A stretch of DNA of 64,000 nt, taken from the NCBI GenBank assembly GCA_001643675.2, contig LSRY02000002.1:1715501-1779500 (forward strand). The letters are read 5' to 3'. Position numbers and translations under genes: made by a program. The notes beneath the pieces are model-generated. The model was given only the letters and a program-made list of their open reading frames with translations. It was not told the DNA's origin and did no database searches. Of this stretch, positions 17,880 through 30,094 are shown piece by piece; position 1 is the first letter of the stretch, and every line of letters starts with the position of its first letter. This DNA is from Monocercomonoides exilis. Taxonomy: Eukaryota > Preaxostyla > Oxymonadida > Polymastigidae.

Positions 17880-20800
17880 AATAATCGATTTGGCTGAATT
17901 GTCAAATCCAGATGCAAGTTGAAGTTGGATATTCATCAATTCAAGATGAATATTATTTCCCATGAAATATTCCAGTTGACTTTCAATCGCCTCTTTAACA
18001 TTCAATGTTGCTTTTGTATCTTCTTCTCCCATCTTCACATCCTTTTTGATCTGATAATTGGACACATTGAACGAATCTCGAATAATTGTTGATCCTTCAA
18101 TCTGAATTGTTTTTCTTCCAATCTCCTTTTTCATGTTCATCATTCCTTTCCACATTGTGAAACAAGGTTCCTCTTCACTTCCACATCTTGCAACATCAAA
18201 TCCATTCGATGAGATAAATATCTCAATTGAGCTGTATGGAACGAGGAACATGAACAAATCTTTATCTGAATGATAACTATCACTTCCAACAAACAGAGTC
18301 TTATCATTTATCATTGATGAATAATCAAACTTGAATGTGTCGTTTGTCACAGAACAATTCAAATCCTTTGACAGAATGAATATGTTCTTTCCATATTCTG
18401 CCCCATTTCCATCAAACACAAGAGGATCTGATAATTCAAATTTTGCATCTGAATCTATCAGAGAAAGAAACATTCCTCCTCCTTTCCCTTCACTTCCACT
18501 TGTTGATGGTGCACAGCACTTTTCAAATCGTATTGATGATACATGCAGCTCAGAGGGATTCACCAATGAAACTGACAGTCCTCCTCCTCCTTTTCCATTC
18601 TCAGTCACCTCGCATGAAGCAAATGAGCAGTTCTCAATTCTCGTTGTATCTTGGCTTCCATCTTCATTTGAATCAACACAAACACATCCACCGTCTCCTG
18701 CTCCTCTCGTGATGTTCTCAAATGATGTGTTCTTCAATGTGATTGATGAGCATTTCTCGACCTTAACTGCTTCACAACTCCGCAGAATGGAATTCATTAT
18801 CGAGCAATTCTGAATTGCAGCTGAGCTGCTTGTTGCAATCTCAATCAACCCTTTTGCTCCATTTGAGGTTGTTTGGTTAATAACCATTTCATCCATCAGG
18901 CATTCACAACTTCCATTCACAACAATCACACTTCCCACAAATCCCACATTCCCCACATTCCCTCCACATATCATTCGAATAATCTCCACTTTTCCTCCAC
19001 TCGCACTCACAAACACATAATTCGATGAATTCACTCCATCTCTCATCTTCATCCCACAATCAGCAAATCTCAATGTCCCTCCTGAAGAATGAACAAATGA
19101 TATATGTTCCCAAATCGATTCTCCCAATTCAAATAATATCCCTGTCAATGTTGATGAAACACTGTTCATCATCATTGCTTCTTGTGTTTTTGTTCCTGTT
19201 CCTCCAACTTTCAATCCAACATCTTTGTCACTCGAATCAATCTCATATGACTCCTCATTCAACTTCACTTCTTCGTCAAATGAAAATGGATTTGTCAATC
19301 TGATCATTCTCTTCGAATTCTTAAATTGAACTTCTCCAACATTCTCAATTCCTTTGCATGGATAGTCTTCGTATCCACACAGCCTGAATTCACTTCCTTG
19401 TTCTCTCCCACTCACATACGCTGGTGATGGTGATGCTCGAAGAAACACAACAAGTGGAACAATCAGCTCTGGTTTGCCACTCTCTTTCCCACAAAGTTCA
19501 TTCAATTCTGCAACATCGATTCCAATTTCTGGATTGAATCCAATTGAGGTGCTGCTGATAACAGCTGACAAATCCTGTGCTTCAACAAACAAATTCTTTC
19601 CTCCCAATGTTGCAGCACAACCAGCAAAACTCACTGATGTTATCTCAAAATCAAATGAATTATCCTCCAGATGCAGCATCATCCCTCCTCCATATCCACT
19701 GCACTTCGTTTTGTCGAATTTTGCTGTTCCTCCAATGCTCGATGTTGATGTTCCAACTCGAACTTTGCTTGTCGAAGATTCCAGCACAACCTTTATCCCT
19801 CCGCCATTCCCATTCACACACTCGCACCCTTCCATCGTTGTATTCCACACCACAAATGTCTCTCCTGCCTTCACGCTCTTTGCCAACAAAACCCCGTCTC
19901 CTCCTGCCCGACTCACATTTCGAACTGTCAAATTCCCCAGAATGCTCTCTCCTGATGATGATCCTGCTGATGATGGCTCGACAAACAAAGGTTCGCTCAT
20001 TTTCATGTTTTTTATCTCAACATCACTCATCCTCAATTGCAACAGAGCCATCACAAACACCGATGCTGATATTCCACTTTCTCCATTAACGCTTGATGAG
20101 ATTGCCACATCCTCCAGAGAAAGAGATCCGCTCCCCACAGATACCACAAACACACTTGGTGATGAACTTCTTATTGCGTTGTGATCGATCCCCACATGCC
20201 ACACCTCCAGCTGTCCACTCGTCACACTGAACAGCGTTGTCGAAGAGGAAGAAAGTGCTCCTGTCCCGATCACACTCACCTCCTTCCCTTTCCCCAAAAC
20301 AGAAATCTTCATTGATTCAAAATTGATTGTTGTTGTCTCCCTTTGATAACTCCCTTCAATCAACACAACTGATAACATCAATTGAATCAAACTATGACTG
20401 ACTGCAATACCAACGGTTTTGCATGCAGTTGGCTCATCTACTCCGCACAACTCGTCCGTGCTTCCTCCGCTCACAGCAACAAGCCGATAAAGAACACCTT
20501 TCTTCAGCCAATCCTTCTTTTCTGTGTGCTGAAACGTCCAGCCATCTGAACTCGAATAATTACATGCATAGCATAATCTGTTTTGATTGGTATTCGTTGT
20601 ATATGATTCAAAGAACGGATTGCTCGACAAAAAAAGATTGTAATAGTCTTCAAAATACACATCGTGACCATATGGAGTGGAATTAGTGCATCCGCAATCG
20701 TGGAAGAAGAAGAAATAGCAATAATGATTGTCAGCAGGAGCTGTTGATTGGAATGGATAAAAACTCAATCCTCCGCCAAGAGATATTGCCGAGCACGAAA

Positions 20801-22391
20801 TGAACTGGATGCTCCTCATTTTGAATGCAGCTGGAACATTTTCACAAAACATCCCACCACCCCATTTATCAGCAACTGAACACGAAGTGAATGAGCACTC
20901 AAACACGTGAGCTCTCTCCTCATTGTCACTTTCTGTTCTAAGACAGGAAGATCCAGAAATATCAAAATTGAAAAGATAAAGGCCTCCTCCATCGTGATGT
21001 GCTTTGGAATTCTTTAATTCACAGCCACTGATCCTGACACATGTTGAAATATTTACAACATACATTCCTCCTCCACGATAATTTTGAGAAGTGCAAGAAT
21101 TGAACGAAGTATTCTCGACCGTAATGGAACATATTTCATATGCTGTTATTGCTCCTCCGCCATAATACGCATAGCAGTCGTTGAACGAGCAATGCTTAAC
21201 AGAAAGTGCTCCTGATGACAGACCGTATATATTAATGGCCCCTCCATTCGAAGCCCTATCTGTAACAGAATCGCTTATTCCTGTTGTATTCGAGCCATTC
21301 CACACACACCAAGTGAATGAATTCGGCCCATTGTCTGTAATCTGCTGTCTCTTTGGATGCTTTGTATTATCTTCGCTTCCAGTGCATTCAACATTTCTTG
21401 TCCGACTACACACAACAAACGAGGTGTTTGAGGCAGACAAGGAGGCATAGGGATTGTTGAGAGAGGAGACAATCCCGCCGTCGTATACATCATGAACTGA
21501 TGAGAATGAGCAGCTGCTCATAAAACATGATGTTTGAAAAAATGAAGTCGTTGGAGATGGACAATCTGAAGGGGCCGTTGAAATATTGAAAAATGACAAT
21601 TTGGAGAGAGAAACAAAAGGGATGGAAGATGATGAGAGGAATGGAGCTGAAGACACACAAAAAGAAGAGAAATGAGAAGAACAAATAGAAACATGACAGT
21701 TTTCAGAAATCTCCCCTTCTGAAACTTTTGAAGAGAAAAGTGGAGGAAATATCTGTTCGGTTGATGTTAAGGTTGAAGACAATCTTAGGGAAATGTTAGT
21801 GAGCAATCCACAGCTCCCACAAAAATCAAAGGGTGATGTCTTTCTCTCAACTCCAACAATGCATCCACTCAACTCAACAAAGCATCCATTTTCTGCCCCG
21901 ATCACACTTTTCCCACTTCTTTCCATCAACGCCAGTGAATTCAGTTCTATCGATGAATTGACCAGAACAAGACATCCTTCAACCCCACTTCCATCACCCA
22001 TTCCCTCGTTTTTCCTCATTTTCCATTCATCGCAATGACTCGATTTTTGAACTTTCCCAATCTCTCCACTTCCATCATCCCATGGTTTTGAGTTTTTCTT
22101 CAATGTGTTCTTTTGTATTTCGGCTTCTCTCACTTCATCTTCTTTCCCTTCAACATGTGCATCAAATAAAATGTCATCTCCATATTTCTTGTTTTGAGCC
22201 TTCTCTGACCATGTGCCTTCCAGATAATTCAATTCTCTCTCTTTCGCTGATTTCTCTCCAACTTCTGTTCCATCACTTCTGAAACCATTACACACACATT
22301 CCACACTAATTATCCACACACAATGAAATATTCCCAACAGCTTCAAAACCATGCCTCTCCGACTGACTTCCTTTCTTTTTTCAATTTTCAA
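17880..22391 (-). CDS. N-terminal half of the disrupted giant beta-helix surface protein
   Basis: 1504 codons from ATG at 22391 to the retrotransposon edge; translation would run on into the element and stop at 17799. A signal peptide is plausible at residues 14-36 (MVLKLLGIFHCVWIISVECV). The ectodomain is made of parallel beta-helix repeats with many GGG turns (GGGAITAYE, RGGGMYVVN, DGGGLYLFN, WGGGMFCEN) and Asn/Ser/Cys-rich rungs. Cys modules of the type CG-x5-PC recur near residues 654, 1004 and 1404, and once more in the other half, spaced 350-400 residues apart, so the ectodomain looks like tandem copies of one unit. The family is expanded in oxymonads and related metamonads (from memory). 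Likely role: cell-surface recognition or adhesion; ligand unknown. Confidence 0.88.
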
Positions 22392-22711
22392 TTAATATGG
22401 GCACTTATATTTAAAAAATGGATATTTTTTTATTTTTGAGTATCACATTATCATATAGATATGTTTATTCTTATTTGTTATTTTTTACATCCGATTTTTG
22501 ATCCAATAAATAATAGTGAATAAAAATTCCATTTTTGTTGATGTTCTGATATTTCATCCATCGCTTTCCAAATTACAATATCTTCCATCTGAGATGAAAT
22601 AAAACATTATTTGGAGCATATATTTTTGTTGCCTGTATTTTTATGAGAAATGGCGTTTGGAAAAGAAATGATTGTTGTGATGATTGATTTATCCCAACAA
22701 ATAGAAGATGT

Positions 22712-23062
22712 GTGAGTGATGAAAGTTTTGTGATTCTTCACCACATATTAATCTATGTCTTTTTGTGGATTTCTTGTGAAATTTTTATTTGGAGTGCTTT
22801 TGGGTATTTTCGGTATTTAGAAAGTGATAATTGTTGGTGCCTCCATTGGCTGAAGAAGGCATTCCCAACAAAAGGCATGGGGAAAATGCTGCAAGTTATA
22901 TTTGATGATCTTGATGCATTGAATAATGTTTGGTTCATTTTGGTGACACCAAAAATGTTTGGAAGAAAGAAAGTGATTAAATGGAAGAAGTTCAGAGAAA
23001 GGCAGGAAATGGACGTGCTTGAAAAGTTGAAAGAAGAAGAATATGAAGATATGAAGATATGA
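22712..23062 (+). CDS. small hypothetical ORF or gene fragment
   Basis: 116 codons starting at GTG 22712; the first ATG in frame is downstream. The 5' half is hydrophobic; the 3' half (about 22850-23060) has purine-rich, protein-like composition ending in a Lys/Glu-rich helix (FRERQEMDVLEKLKEEE). I recognise no family and see no start context. It may be the last exon of a gene or a remnant. Confidence 0.25.
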   Translation: MSDESFVILHHILIYVFLWISCEIFIWSAFGYFRYLESDNCWCLHWLKKAFPTKGMGKMLQVIFDDLDALNNVWFILVTPKMFGRKKVIKWKKFRERQEMDVLEKLKEEEYEDMKI

Positions 23063-23321
23063 TGTCGAGTTTTGGTAAATCAAAACCTTTTTTTGAAGAA
23101 ACTGTTTTTCAAGAGCTGCTCGAAATCAATCAGATTTTTTTTTTTGAAAATGTTCAAGAAAATGAAATTCTTTATGTAATGAGTGTAATATTTTTTTGTT
23201 TCCAAATTTTATTTTTCTTCAAGACATCCATTTCTGACTTTGTGAATCATTTTTTCTCACTTGGAACGAAATTTTTCGCTTTCAAAATATTGTTCCACTC
23301 AACATTTTTGAATTTTTTCAT

Positions 23322-23385
23322 TGGATGAAATGCGAATAAACAGTTTTTATTCGAATGATCTGACTTTATTCGAATAAACCCCCTT
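23322..23385 (+). repeat. left member of an inverted repeat pair rich in TTTATTCGAATAAAC
   Basis: Starts GGATGAAATGCGAATAAAC and holds the near-palindrome TTTATTCGAATAAAC. A similar sequence occurs in reverse complement at 26555-26654. Together they flank the decayed surface-protein gene. Confidence 0.4.
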
Positions 23386-24329
23386 TAAATTGAATGAGAG
23401 GTAGTTTATTCAAATTAACGTCTACTTTCTAGAATCAACAATGAAAGATTTGAATAAAAATTTAGGAGATATAATTATGGAAATATTGTCCAAGTTTTCG
23501 TTGTTTTTCATTCTTTATTCGCAATTTATAAATAATTAAAAACAATTGATCAAACATTTTTTTCGTGAAAATAAAAGAAAAACTTTTTTATAATGATATT
23601 AAATGAAAATTTTCATGATTCACAAATTTATTTAAATTATTTTTCACATATTTTTGAGGTTTTTTATTGCATAATCATTTTTAACAACTTTGATCACAAC
23701 ATAAGTTGGAAATATTTTTTGAAAATGAAGATTTCTTCTTCTTTTCACATCGGAACGATTATTCTTCGTTGAAAATGAAATGCACAAAACTGACTGTTAA
23801 AGTGTGTTAATAAATACTTCTATATTTTGCACTCATCTTGTTTCACAATCTTCATTTTTCGATTCTGATTTTTTGTAATTATAATCCTTTATTATTCGAT
23901 TATGACTGTTATTTAACAAAAAGGCCGTTTTCTTTTTTGCATTCTCATCCTTTGACTGGTGTGTGATAAATGTGATTTCTTATTTATATAAAAATTTTCT
24001 CGACAAAAAGACAAAAGTCTACAGAAAATTTTCATATTCCTTAAACATCTCAGGCAATTAAACGTAAAGAATAGTTTGAAAACTTCTTTTGATGAAAATA
24101 TGGACATGTTCATTGTTTATTAGCTTTCATTCATTTTTTTTCATTGCGAAAATATCCTTCATATTCTTTCAACATTGCTTTTGATTTTTGAAAACTTAGA
24201 ATCACATTTTGTTTTTCTGTCGACTTTATATTTCGATACACACAATTAATCATTCATGTTACTGTGAAATTCATCCACCGGATCAGAACAGAGATGTTAT
24301 ATTTTACCCGTTATTAGCTGCTCAAATTA

Positions 24330-25960
24330 TTATTCACAGAACAGCCCTTTTCTGCGCCGCTCGACCAGCACCCCTCCACATTTGTCTTGTTCACAACAAC
24401 TTCCAACCCACCTTCTTCCCTGCTCCAAATAACAGACGACTTGTTCGCTGTTTGCAAAATACCTACCTAAGCCGATCTGAAGATTGTAATTGATGAAGGG
24501 TGATTGGGAGAGCTGTTTGAACTGCTTGCTGCTTCGACGATGGAGCATTTGAACAGGCTGCATGACGAAATTCGATGGCATCGAATGTGCTCGAAGATCC
24601 TTCATACAGCATAAACATCGACCACGTGAGATCGGTATTTGTCAACTCAAACAGCGTGCAGATTAGACTTCACCATTCCACAACAGCAAAGAAATAAGCA
24701 CCCAGCTCGGAGACATTTGTGTGTGGCTCAAAAGCCAACTTGTCCAGAGCCAATGAATCCTGATTGCTGAGAATGATTGAACTAATTTCGTAAATGTACA
24801 CATCTGATAATTGGATGGAGATCCATGAATGAGAGAGGCTTCAAATGTTCGGCATGAATGGATTGGGACTCTGGCTGTCTTCCTGGAACAGCGGCGTTGA
24901 TCTTTCTTCTTCCAAACAAGTGTTAACTGATATATGAAATTCGACAAGTCTGCCGGACAGATGAAGTGTACTGGGCTGCTGATGCAGAACGTTATGTGAA
25001 CAGCCTATGCATCCATGCGCTCAAAGCCAGTCATAAAGGATCTGCAGGAATCGATCCGCGATTCACACGAAGCAATGACAAACCCTGCATCGGTCAGGTT
25101 GATCTCACTGGATGTGAATGGAACAAGGAAGCGGGACAGATCAACATTTACAAATGTTTGATCGCTCTCCACAAACGTTTGCGGACTATAAACAAACAGT
25201 TAGAATAGGAATTGGGAAGTGACTGGGGTGACACTCACATTGATGTTGAAGCAGTCTACATATATGTTTCTTTCTTTGACTGAATCGTTGCTCGCAAATG
25301 AGAATGCCTCTGAAAGGGATGTTGCTTTGCTGCATCTGTGTCTGTCCTTTTCACATACAGAACATTTCTTCTGTCTGCTTTGTTATTGTTCTATCCGTGG
25401 TTAAACTCTGACAAAGCTGCGCTCAAATGGTGTTCGCTTGGAAGAATCACTCCAATCAGTTCACTTTCATCGCAATCCAAGGTTCAGCTCTCTTAAAATA
25501 CACTTGCGTTCATCTCCACAGATCTTCAGATGCGCAGGAGAGATAAAGAGGGAGCAAAAGCATAGACACGCACCCTTCCGTCTGTACGCTGCATCCTTCA
25601 GCACGGACAAGTGCGCCTTCAACCTTAGGAGAGCTTGCTGGAGCAAACGTCTTGCTATCAAGCAGAAGTCGATCTCGAGATGTGGAGGAAGACATGAACT
25701 CGGAGTTACGAAGAAAGGCTCCTCCAGCAACAGAAAAATCGAGGTGGTTGAAACTCAGCCTGCCTGTGCTGAGAACAACACAACTGCGTGTGATGTCCAG
25801 AATGGCTGATGCAAATGTGATTGTTGCCTTTTCAGAGCTGCTGGATAAAACTGATAAAAATTTCTGGTCAAACCCGTTTTGGGCAAGCTCCGATCCCTCG
25901 AAAGCAAGCGTCTTGCCTGCTGAACCTGAATTAATGTTCAGCGTGCATCACTAGAACAAT
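24330..25960 (-). pseudogene. decayed copy of a beta-helix surface protein gene
   Basis: GC-richer island in AT-rich DNA. On the minus strand, open fragments read like the ectodomain of the large surface protein at 9564-22391. One runs from about 25951 to 25510 (LAFEGSELAQNG, VVLSTGRLSFNHLDF, VAGGAFLRNSEF). A second near 25200-25010 includes ASCESRIDSCRSFMTGFERM, which resembles the CG-x5-PC-x-S/T-x4-G module. Others lie near 24850-24660 (DVYIYEISSIILS, LDKLAFEPHTN) and 24645-24463. They are in different frames and separated by stops, so the gene is broken by several frameshifts and no start or kinase end is visible. Short plus-strand frames over this island are shadows. Confidence 0.6.
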
Positions 25961-26554
25961 GCTCAAAGACGTATGTCTGAACCGCACCCCAGGATATCGA
26001 AGCCGTTTGGAGGGATACAGGAGCTGGAGAACACGTCATTTCACATTCCCTTAATTTCTGAATAGCATAAGAAAAAATGAGAAAAAACTCATTTTGTTGA
26101 ATATATCAGAGTTTTCCCAGCAATTCTTCAGAATTTTACACCGCCGTTTTAATGACACTTATCGAATTTTAATTTTTCAATAAAGAATTAATTTTTTTCT
26201 CAATAAGTTCATTTGAACTAATGTTCACAAACATGCTTTTGAACACATAACCTAGTCAGTTGTTCGTCGTATGTTTCGTTTTATCAATAGTAAGTATTTC
26301 TTTCAGGAAAACTATTCTTATAATTTTTAACAATTTCAAAAAGGAGCTAACATATTTTTATTGTCCGATTTTTCAGATTTTTAAAGTGAATTCGCAAAAT
26401 GAAATGTGAAATGAATGAAAATTGTTATTAAAATATTCAATTCACATTTTAAAACATCTTTGAAACATCAAAATGTTTTGCATTATTTCGCATTTTGATC
26501 GAAAAATCCCATAATAAAAAATAACTCAAATAAAGGGCTCAGTTCTCAAACAAA

Positions 26555-26654
26555 CATGGTTTATTCGAATAAACTGCCTGTATTTGAAATAAAGGCTATT
26601 CATTCGAATAAATTGTCTTTGTTCAAATTAAAATGTCATATTCGAATTTCATCC
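26555..26654 (-). repeat. right member of the TTTATTCGAATAAAC inverted repeat pair
   Basis: The reverse complement begins GGATGAAATTCGAATATGAC and later holds CAGTTTATTCGAATAAACC, resembling 23322-23385 with insertions. The pair would bound about 3.3 kb. Confidence 0.4.
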
Positions 26655-26684
26655 ATTATTCAATTATTTTTCAACATTTTCGGC

Positions 26685-27181
26685 ATATGATAACTTTACG
26701 TAGTCGTTGAAATGTTCACAAAATTTTGAAACATTAATAAAACGTGATTTAATAGAATAAATAAAACACGTTTGGAATCAAATTTTTGGTTTTTAATATT
26801 TTATTTTTTTTGATAAATAAAAACCTATAATAAGTTAAATATTGCGGGAGCGATCAATTTCTGAAAAATTGAAAAAAATGGATGTTTCGCATTTGGGATA
26901 TGTATTTAACAATATATTTAAAAAAATGAAAGATATATTAGTAAAATTAAAATTTAAAACTAGATTTAACTTTGAAGACTTCGGAACAATGATTTTTTTA
27001 AAAATTTTTTTATGAAAAAAATTATTTAGGGTGATTTTCAAAAAAAAAATTAGTTGAAAAATATCTGAAATTTTCTTTAATTTTCGAACCTATTTGTTTT
27101 ATATTTTTCATTTTATAATCAACGTAAATAAAAAATATAGATAAAAAACATGTTCTCAGTGACTACGTTAAGTTATCATAA
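26685..27181. mobile_element. 497-bp element with about 26-bp inverted ends
   Basis: The left end reads ATATGATAACTTTACGTAGT and the right end in reverse complement reads TTATGATAACTTAACGTAGT, followed on both sides by CGTTGA or CACTGA. The interior has no coding capacity. This fits a nonautonomous DNA transposon different from families A and B. Confidence 0.5.
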
Positions 27182-27329
27182 GCCACATTTTCTTTTGCAT
27201 AACAACGTTTGGCTTATTATGATATTAAAGCAGAAAATGTGTTGAACAAATTGTGAGTTTTTTCAAAAAAGTTAAACATTTTCACCAATTATTCAAAAAG
27301 AAGGGAAGATCCTTAAAAGAAGAATTCAG

Positions 27330-27590
27330 AAATATAGGATATAACTTTTGGAATCACAATTTTTTCTTTTAAAAATAATGGTTCGAGAATTTTCCTTGAA
27401 TTTTTACAAATAAACATTAAAAAAATGAAAAGACTTATTCAAAGCATCTTCATCTTTATTTTAGCTTTTTCATGCGTTTTTAAAACAGTTGTGATGAAAT
27501 TTGCATTTGAATTCAAAATCTATTCCCAATGATATACAACCTTTGAATAATCAACATTTCGAAAAAGCTATAAAAAAAAATAATCACTCT
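27330..27590. mobile_element. degraded family A short element
   Basis: The right half aligns by eye with the copy at 30095-30358: GAAAAGACTTATT, CATCTTCATCTTTATTT, a tract around ACAGTTGTGATGAAAT, and the end AAAAATAATCACTC. The left terminus is poorly preserved near 27335 (GGATATAACTTTTGGAATCA). Confidence 0.4.
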
Positions 27591-28001
27591 TATTTTATTC
27601 AAATTCGTTCATCATTATTTATTCAAATTTGGATAACTTTCAATTTTTAATAGAAATATTAATCATTCGAAATTGCAAATTTTGGTTATTCAAAATAAAT
27701 AAAATTGAGTATTCTTTTCAAAGAAAATTTTTGTGATTAATTGGTCATTGGCTAAGTGTAGGAAAATGAATACAATATTATATTTTATCATTATTCATTA
27801 AGAGAATGATAAATTGAACTCCTGTTGACATTTTTTGTTTAAAAAAAACAAAATTTTCAATGTAAAATGAACCCGCATTAAAAAAAGATTCTTAAACAAA
27901 AATTTATGATTATTATTGATGTTGATTATATTCGATGTGTTTTTCTCCGGCTTTGACTGTATTTTCTAAATCATTATTTTCTTTTAACATTCATGGTTTC
28001 T

Positions 28002-28480
28002 TTATCCTTGAAATTGAAAAATTTTTTTAAAATTAAAAGAAAAACATATTCTTTCCATTGATACAAAAAATTCTGCAATTGTATCATCTATGAACTGATT
28101 TAGAACTCCTGTTGTTGTTAAAAATTTTCTCAAGTGCGACCATATGCCTTCAATCATATTAGTACAAACTCCATTTTCGGTTCTGTGACGATATTTGTCA
28201 CACACTGTCTTGTGTGTCAATCCATGTTCAAATAACAATCTGCATGCAGCCTATTCGAAGGAGAAATTTGTGCTGTTTTTACGTATGTTTGTGATAATAA
28301 TTTAATTTGGCTATCTTTATTTTTCTAACTCCAACAATAGTGAAATACACTTGTTTGCTTTGATCGTTCCTTTCAACAAACCAAAAAAAAGCCCAATCCG
28401 TTTTGTTTCATTTTTCCTCTTTTGTATATTCTTTGATGAAGTTTAATTTTCATCAATATTAATTGTCACATTTTTCCTCC
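28002..28480 (-). pseudogene. broken Merlin-type (IS1595/ISXO2-like) transposase, copy 1
   Basis: The best part (28238-28002, minus) reads as the C-terminal part of the DDE domain: LTHKTVCDKYRH, then NMIEGIWSHLRKF with the catalytic Glu, then a short tail. Upstream on the same strand, in other frames, are remnants equivalent to the earlier parts: VERNDQSKQVYFTIVG near 28370 and TINIDEN near 28450, where the first catalytic Asp would lie. Stops and frameshifts separate the pieces, so it is inactive. Merlin elements are the eukaryotic relatives of IS1016/IS1595 and are known in several protists and animals. Confidence 0.6.
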
Positions 28481-28779
28481 GAGTTTCAATGATTCTGATG
28501 ATAATGTATCCGATCTGATTCTTTCAGTTATATTCGTATAAAACGAAATTGTCAATATGTCCTCTTGAAGAAGAATCGAAATCTGAGTGATATTTAAATA
28601 AAAAAAAAAGAAAAAAGAAAAAAAAAAAAAAAGGAAAAAAATGAAAAATCTGCAACATTAATTGTTTTGTAATTCTAAATTTCAAATGAAATTTTTTCAT
28701 TTCAGAAAATGACGCTTTTCTTATTTTTCGTTAGGCAATTTTTTTTTTTAAATTCATTTTGCTTTGTTTTCATTTCAAA

Positions 28780-29125
28780 TGAAATTTTCATTTTTTGATC
28801 AAACTTCTGTTTTCACTCTCCAAAATTTTCTGTCATGGAAACAAAATCTTGAAAATGTTAATATTTCCATTTTAGTGAATTTTCACAAGTTGGTACAGAA
28901 ATATAATCGAAATATAAAATCTTTATTTTTTTTGATAAATACATATTTTCATAAAATTTCTGGTACCTCGTGCAAAACTTCGCAAAAAAGGAAACAAAAC
29001 CTCAAAGATGTTTTAATATCAATTTCAATAAAGTTTTTATTATTAATACAAAATTTTTATGAAAATATGATATTTTTGTGTTATTTGATAGTAAAACAAA
29101 AGGAACTTTTCAAAAAAAATAATTT
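28780..29125. mobile_element. family B short element, diverged copy with duplicated interior
   Basis: It contains the family B interior motif (CAAACTTCTGTTTTCACTC, then CTGTCATGGAAACAAAATC) and the right-end motif AAACAAAAGGAACTTTTC. It is longer than the other two copies, seemingly by an internal duplication (a second related stretch near 28960-29010). Confidence 0.4.
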
Positions 29126-29592
29126 TCATTTTGGACGGCGAATAATAAATGATGATATAAAATCTCTCACCAGAAACCAAAATAACTCACAAAAGCTGTA
29201 CTTTGTTTTGAACTGATCAAAAGTTTCAGTCCAAAATTATTTCAAGCAGCAACTGTTGTTATATAATTTTTAAAAATTTGTTAATAATTCGACTTTGTCT
29301 ATTTGGACGCTCTCAAAAAGTGAAAAACAACAAGATTGTCCAACACTTTTTTCAAAATAACATTGACCATATTAATAATGAGTTTAATGTTTATTTTATT
29401 TTATTTTATTTTAATTAAAAAAAAAATTTTTTTTTTTTTTTGTTTTATTTGTGTGTGTGCATTTTTTTCAACAAAAAAATGTTAATTGGCAAATAGAAAT
29501 GAAAAATCGGTAAATAATTAGAATTGCGGAATGAAAAAAGAATCAACATTTTCAAAAGATTATCTCGTGGCAATTGTGAAATCAGAAAATAT

Positions 29593-29857
29593 GTATAGGT
29601 GATTATTTTTTTAATCGGACGTTTTTTTCGGAATATGTGAAATTTTCTAATTCGCAGTAATTTGCAAAAGAATTCTGAAAAAAAGTATCACGTCCTTTCA
29701 ATTAATTGTCCATCAGATTCATGTTGCCATTGAAAGACAGAGAAGCACATTGAAGATTTCAATATTAACATTTGATTGATTTCTTAGGATTTGTGACAAA
29801 TTATTGTTTCGATAAATTATATAGGAAAAATATGAAATCAAAAAGAATAACCCATAT
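29593..29857. mobile_element. short inverted-repeat element, family A, copy 2
   Basis: About 265 bp. The left end is TATAGGTGATTATTTTTTTA and the right end is TGAAATCAAAAAGAATAACC followed by CATAT, the near complement. It abuts the family B copy at 29858 without a gap. Confidence 0.5.
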
Positions 29858-30094
29858 GTCAAAATATTTTTGAAAAGATCCTTTTGTTTATTTATCAAAT
29901 TAAAAAAATTTCATATTTCAATCGAATTTCTGTTTTCACTCACGAAACAACACCCAAATGGATCAAATAATGTTGTCAAGGATTTGTTTCAATGACACCA
30001 AAATTTGGTGAGTGGGAACAGAAATTTGAGAGAAATTTGAAATTTTTTTAAATAGAAAGTCAAACAAAAGGAACTATTCCAATAAAAATTAGAC
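29858..30094. mobile_element. short inverted-repeat element, family B, copy 1
   Basis: 237 bp bounded by GTC and GAC. The left end GTCAAAATATTTTTGAAAAG continues into CCTTTTG, mirrored at the right by CAAAAGGAACTATTCC and then AATTAGAC. The interior is itself symmetric, with CTGTTTTCACTCAC and GTGAGTGGGAACAG. It sits exactly between two family A copies. Confidence 0.55.

Larger units (their letters stand above)
22392..24329. other. AT-rich intergenic region
   Basis: Upstream region of the giant surface gene. It contains one weak candidate gene (22712-23062) and the left member of an inverted repeat pair near 23322. I see nothing else that I can support. Confidence 0.5.

Noticed and set aside
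22391-22391. Idea that the two surface-protein halves are separate genes
   Set aside because: The C-terminal half lacks a signal peptide and start, the N-terminal half lacks a membrane anchor, and both are in frame across the retrotransposon, so one gene is the simpler reading.
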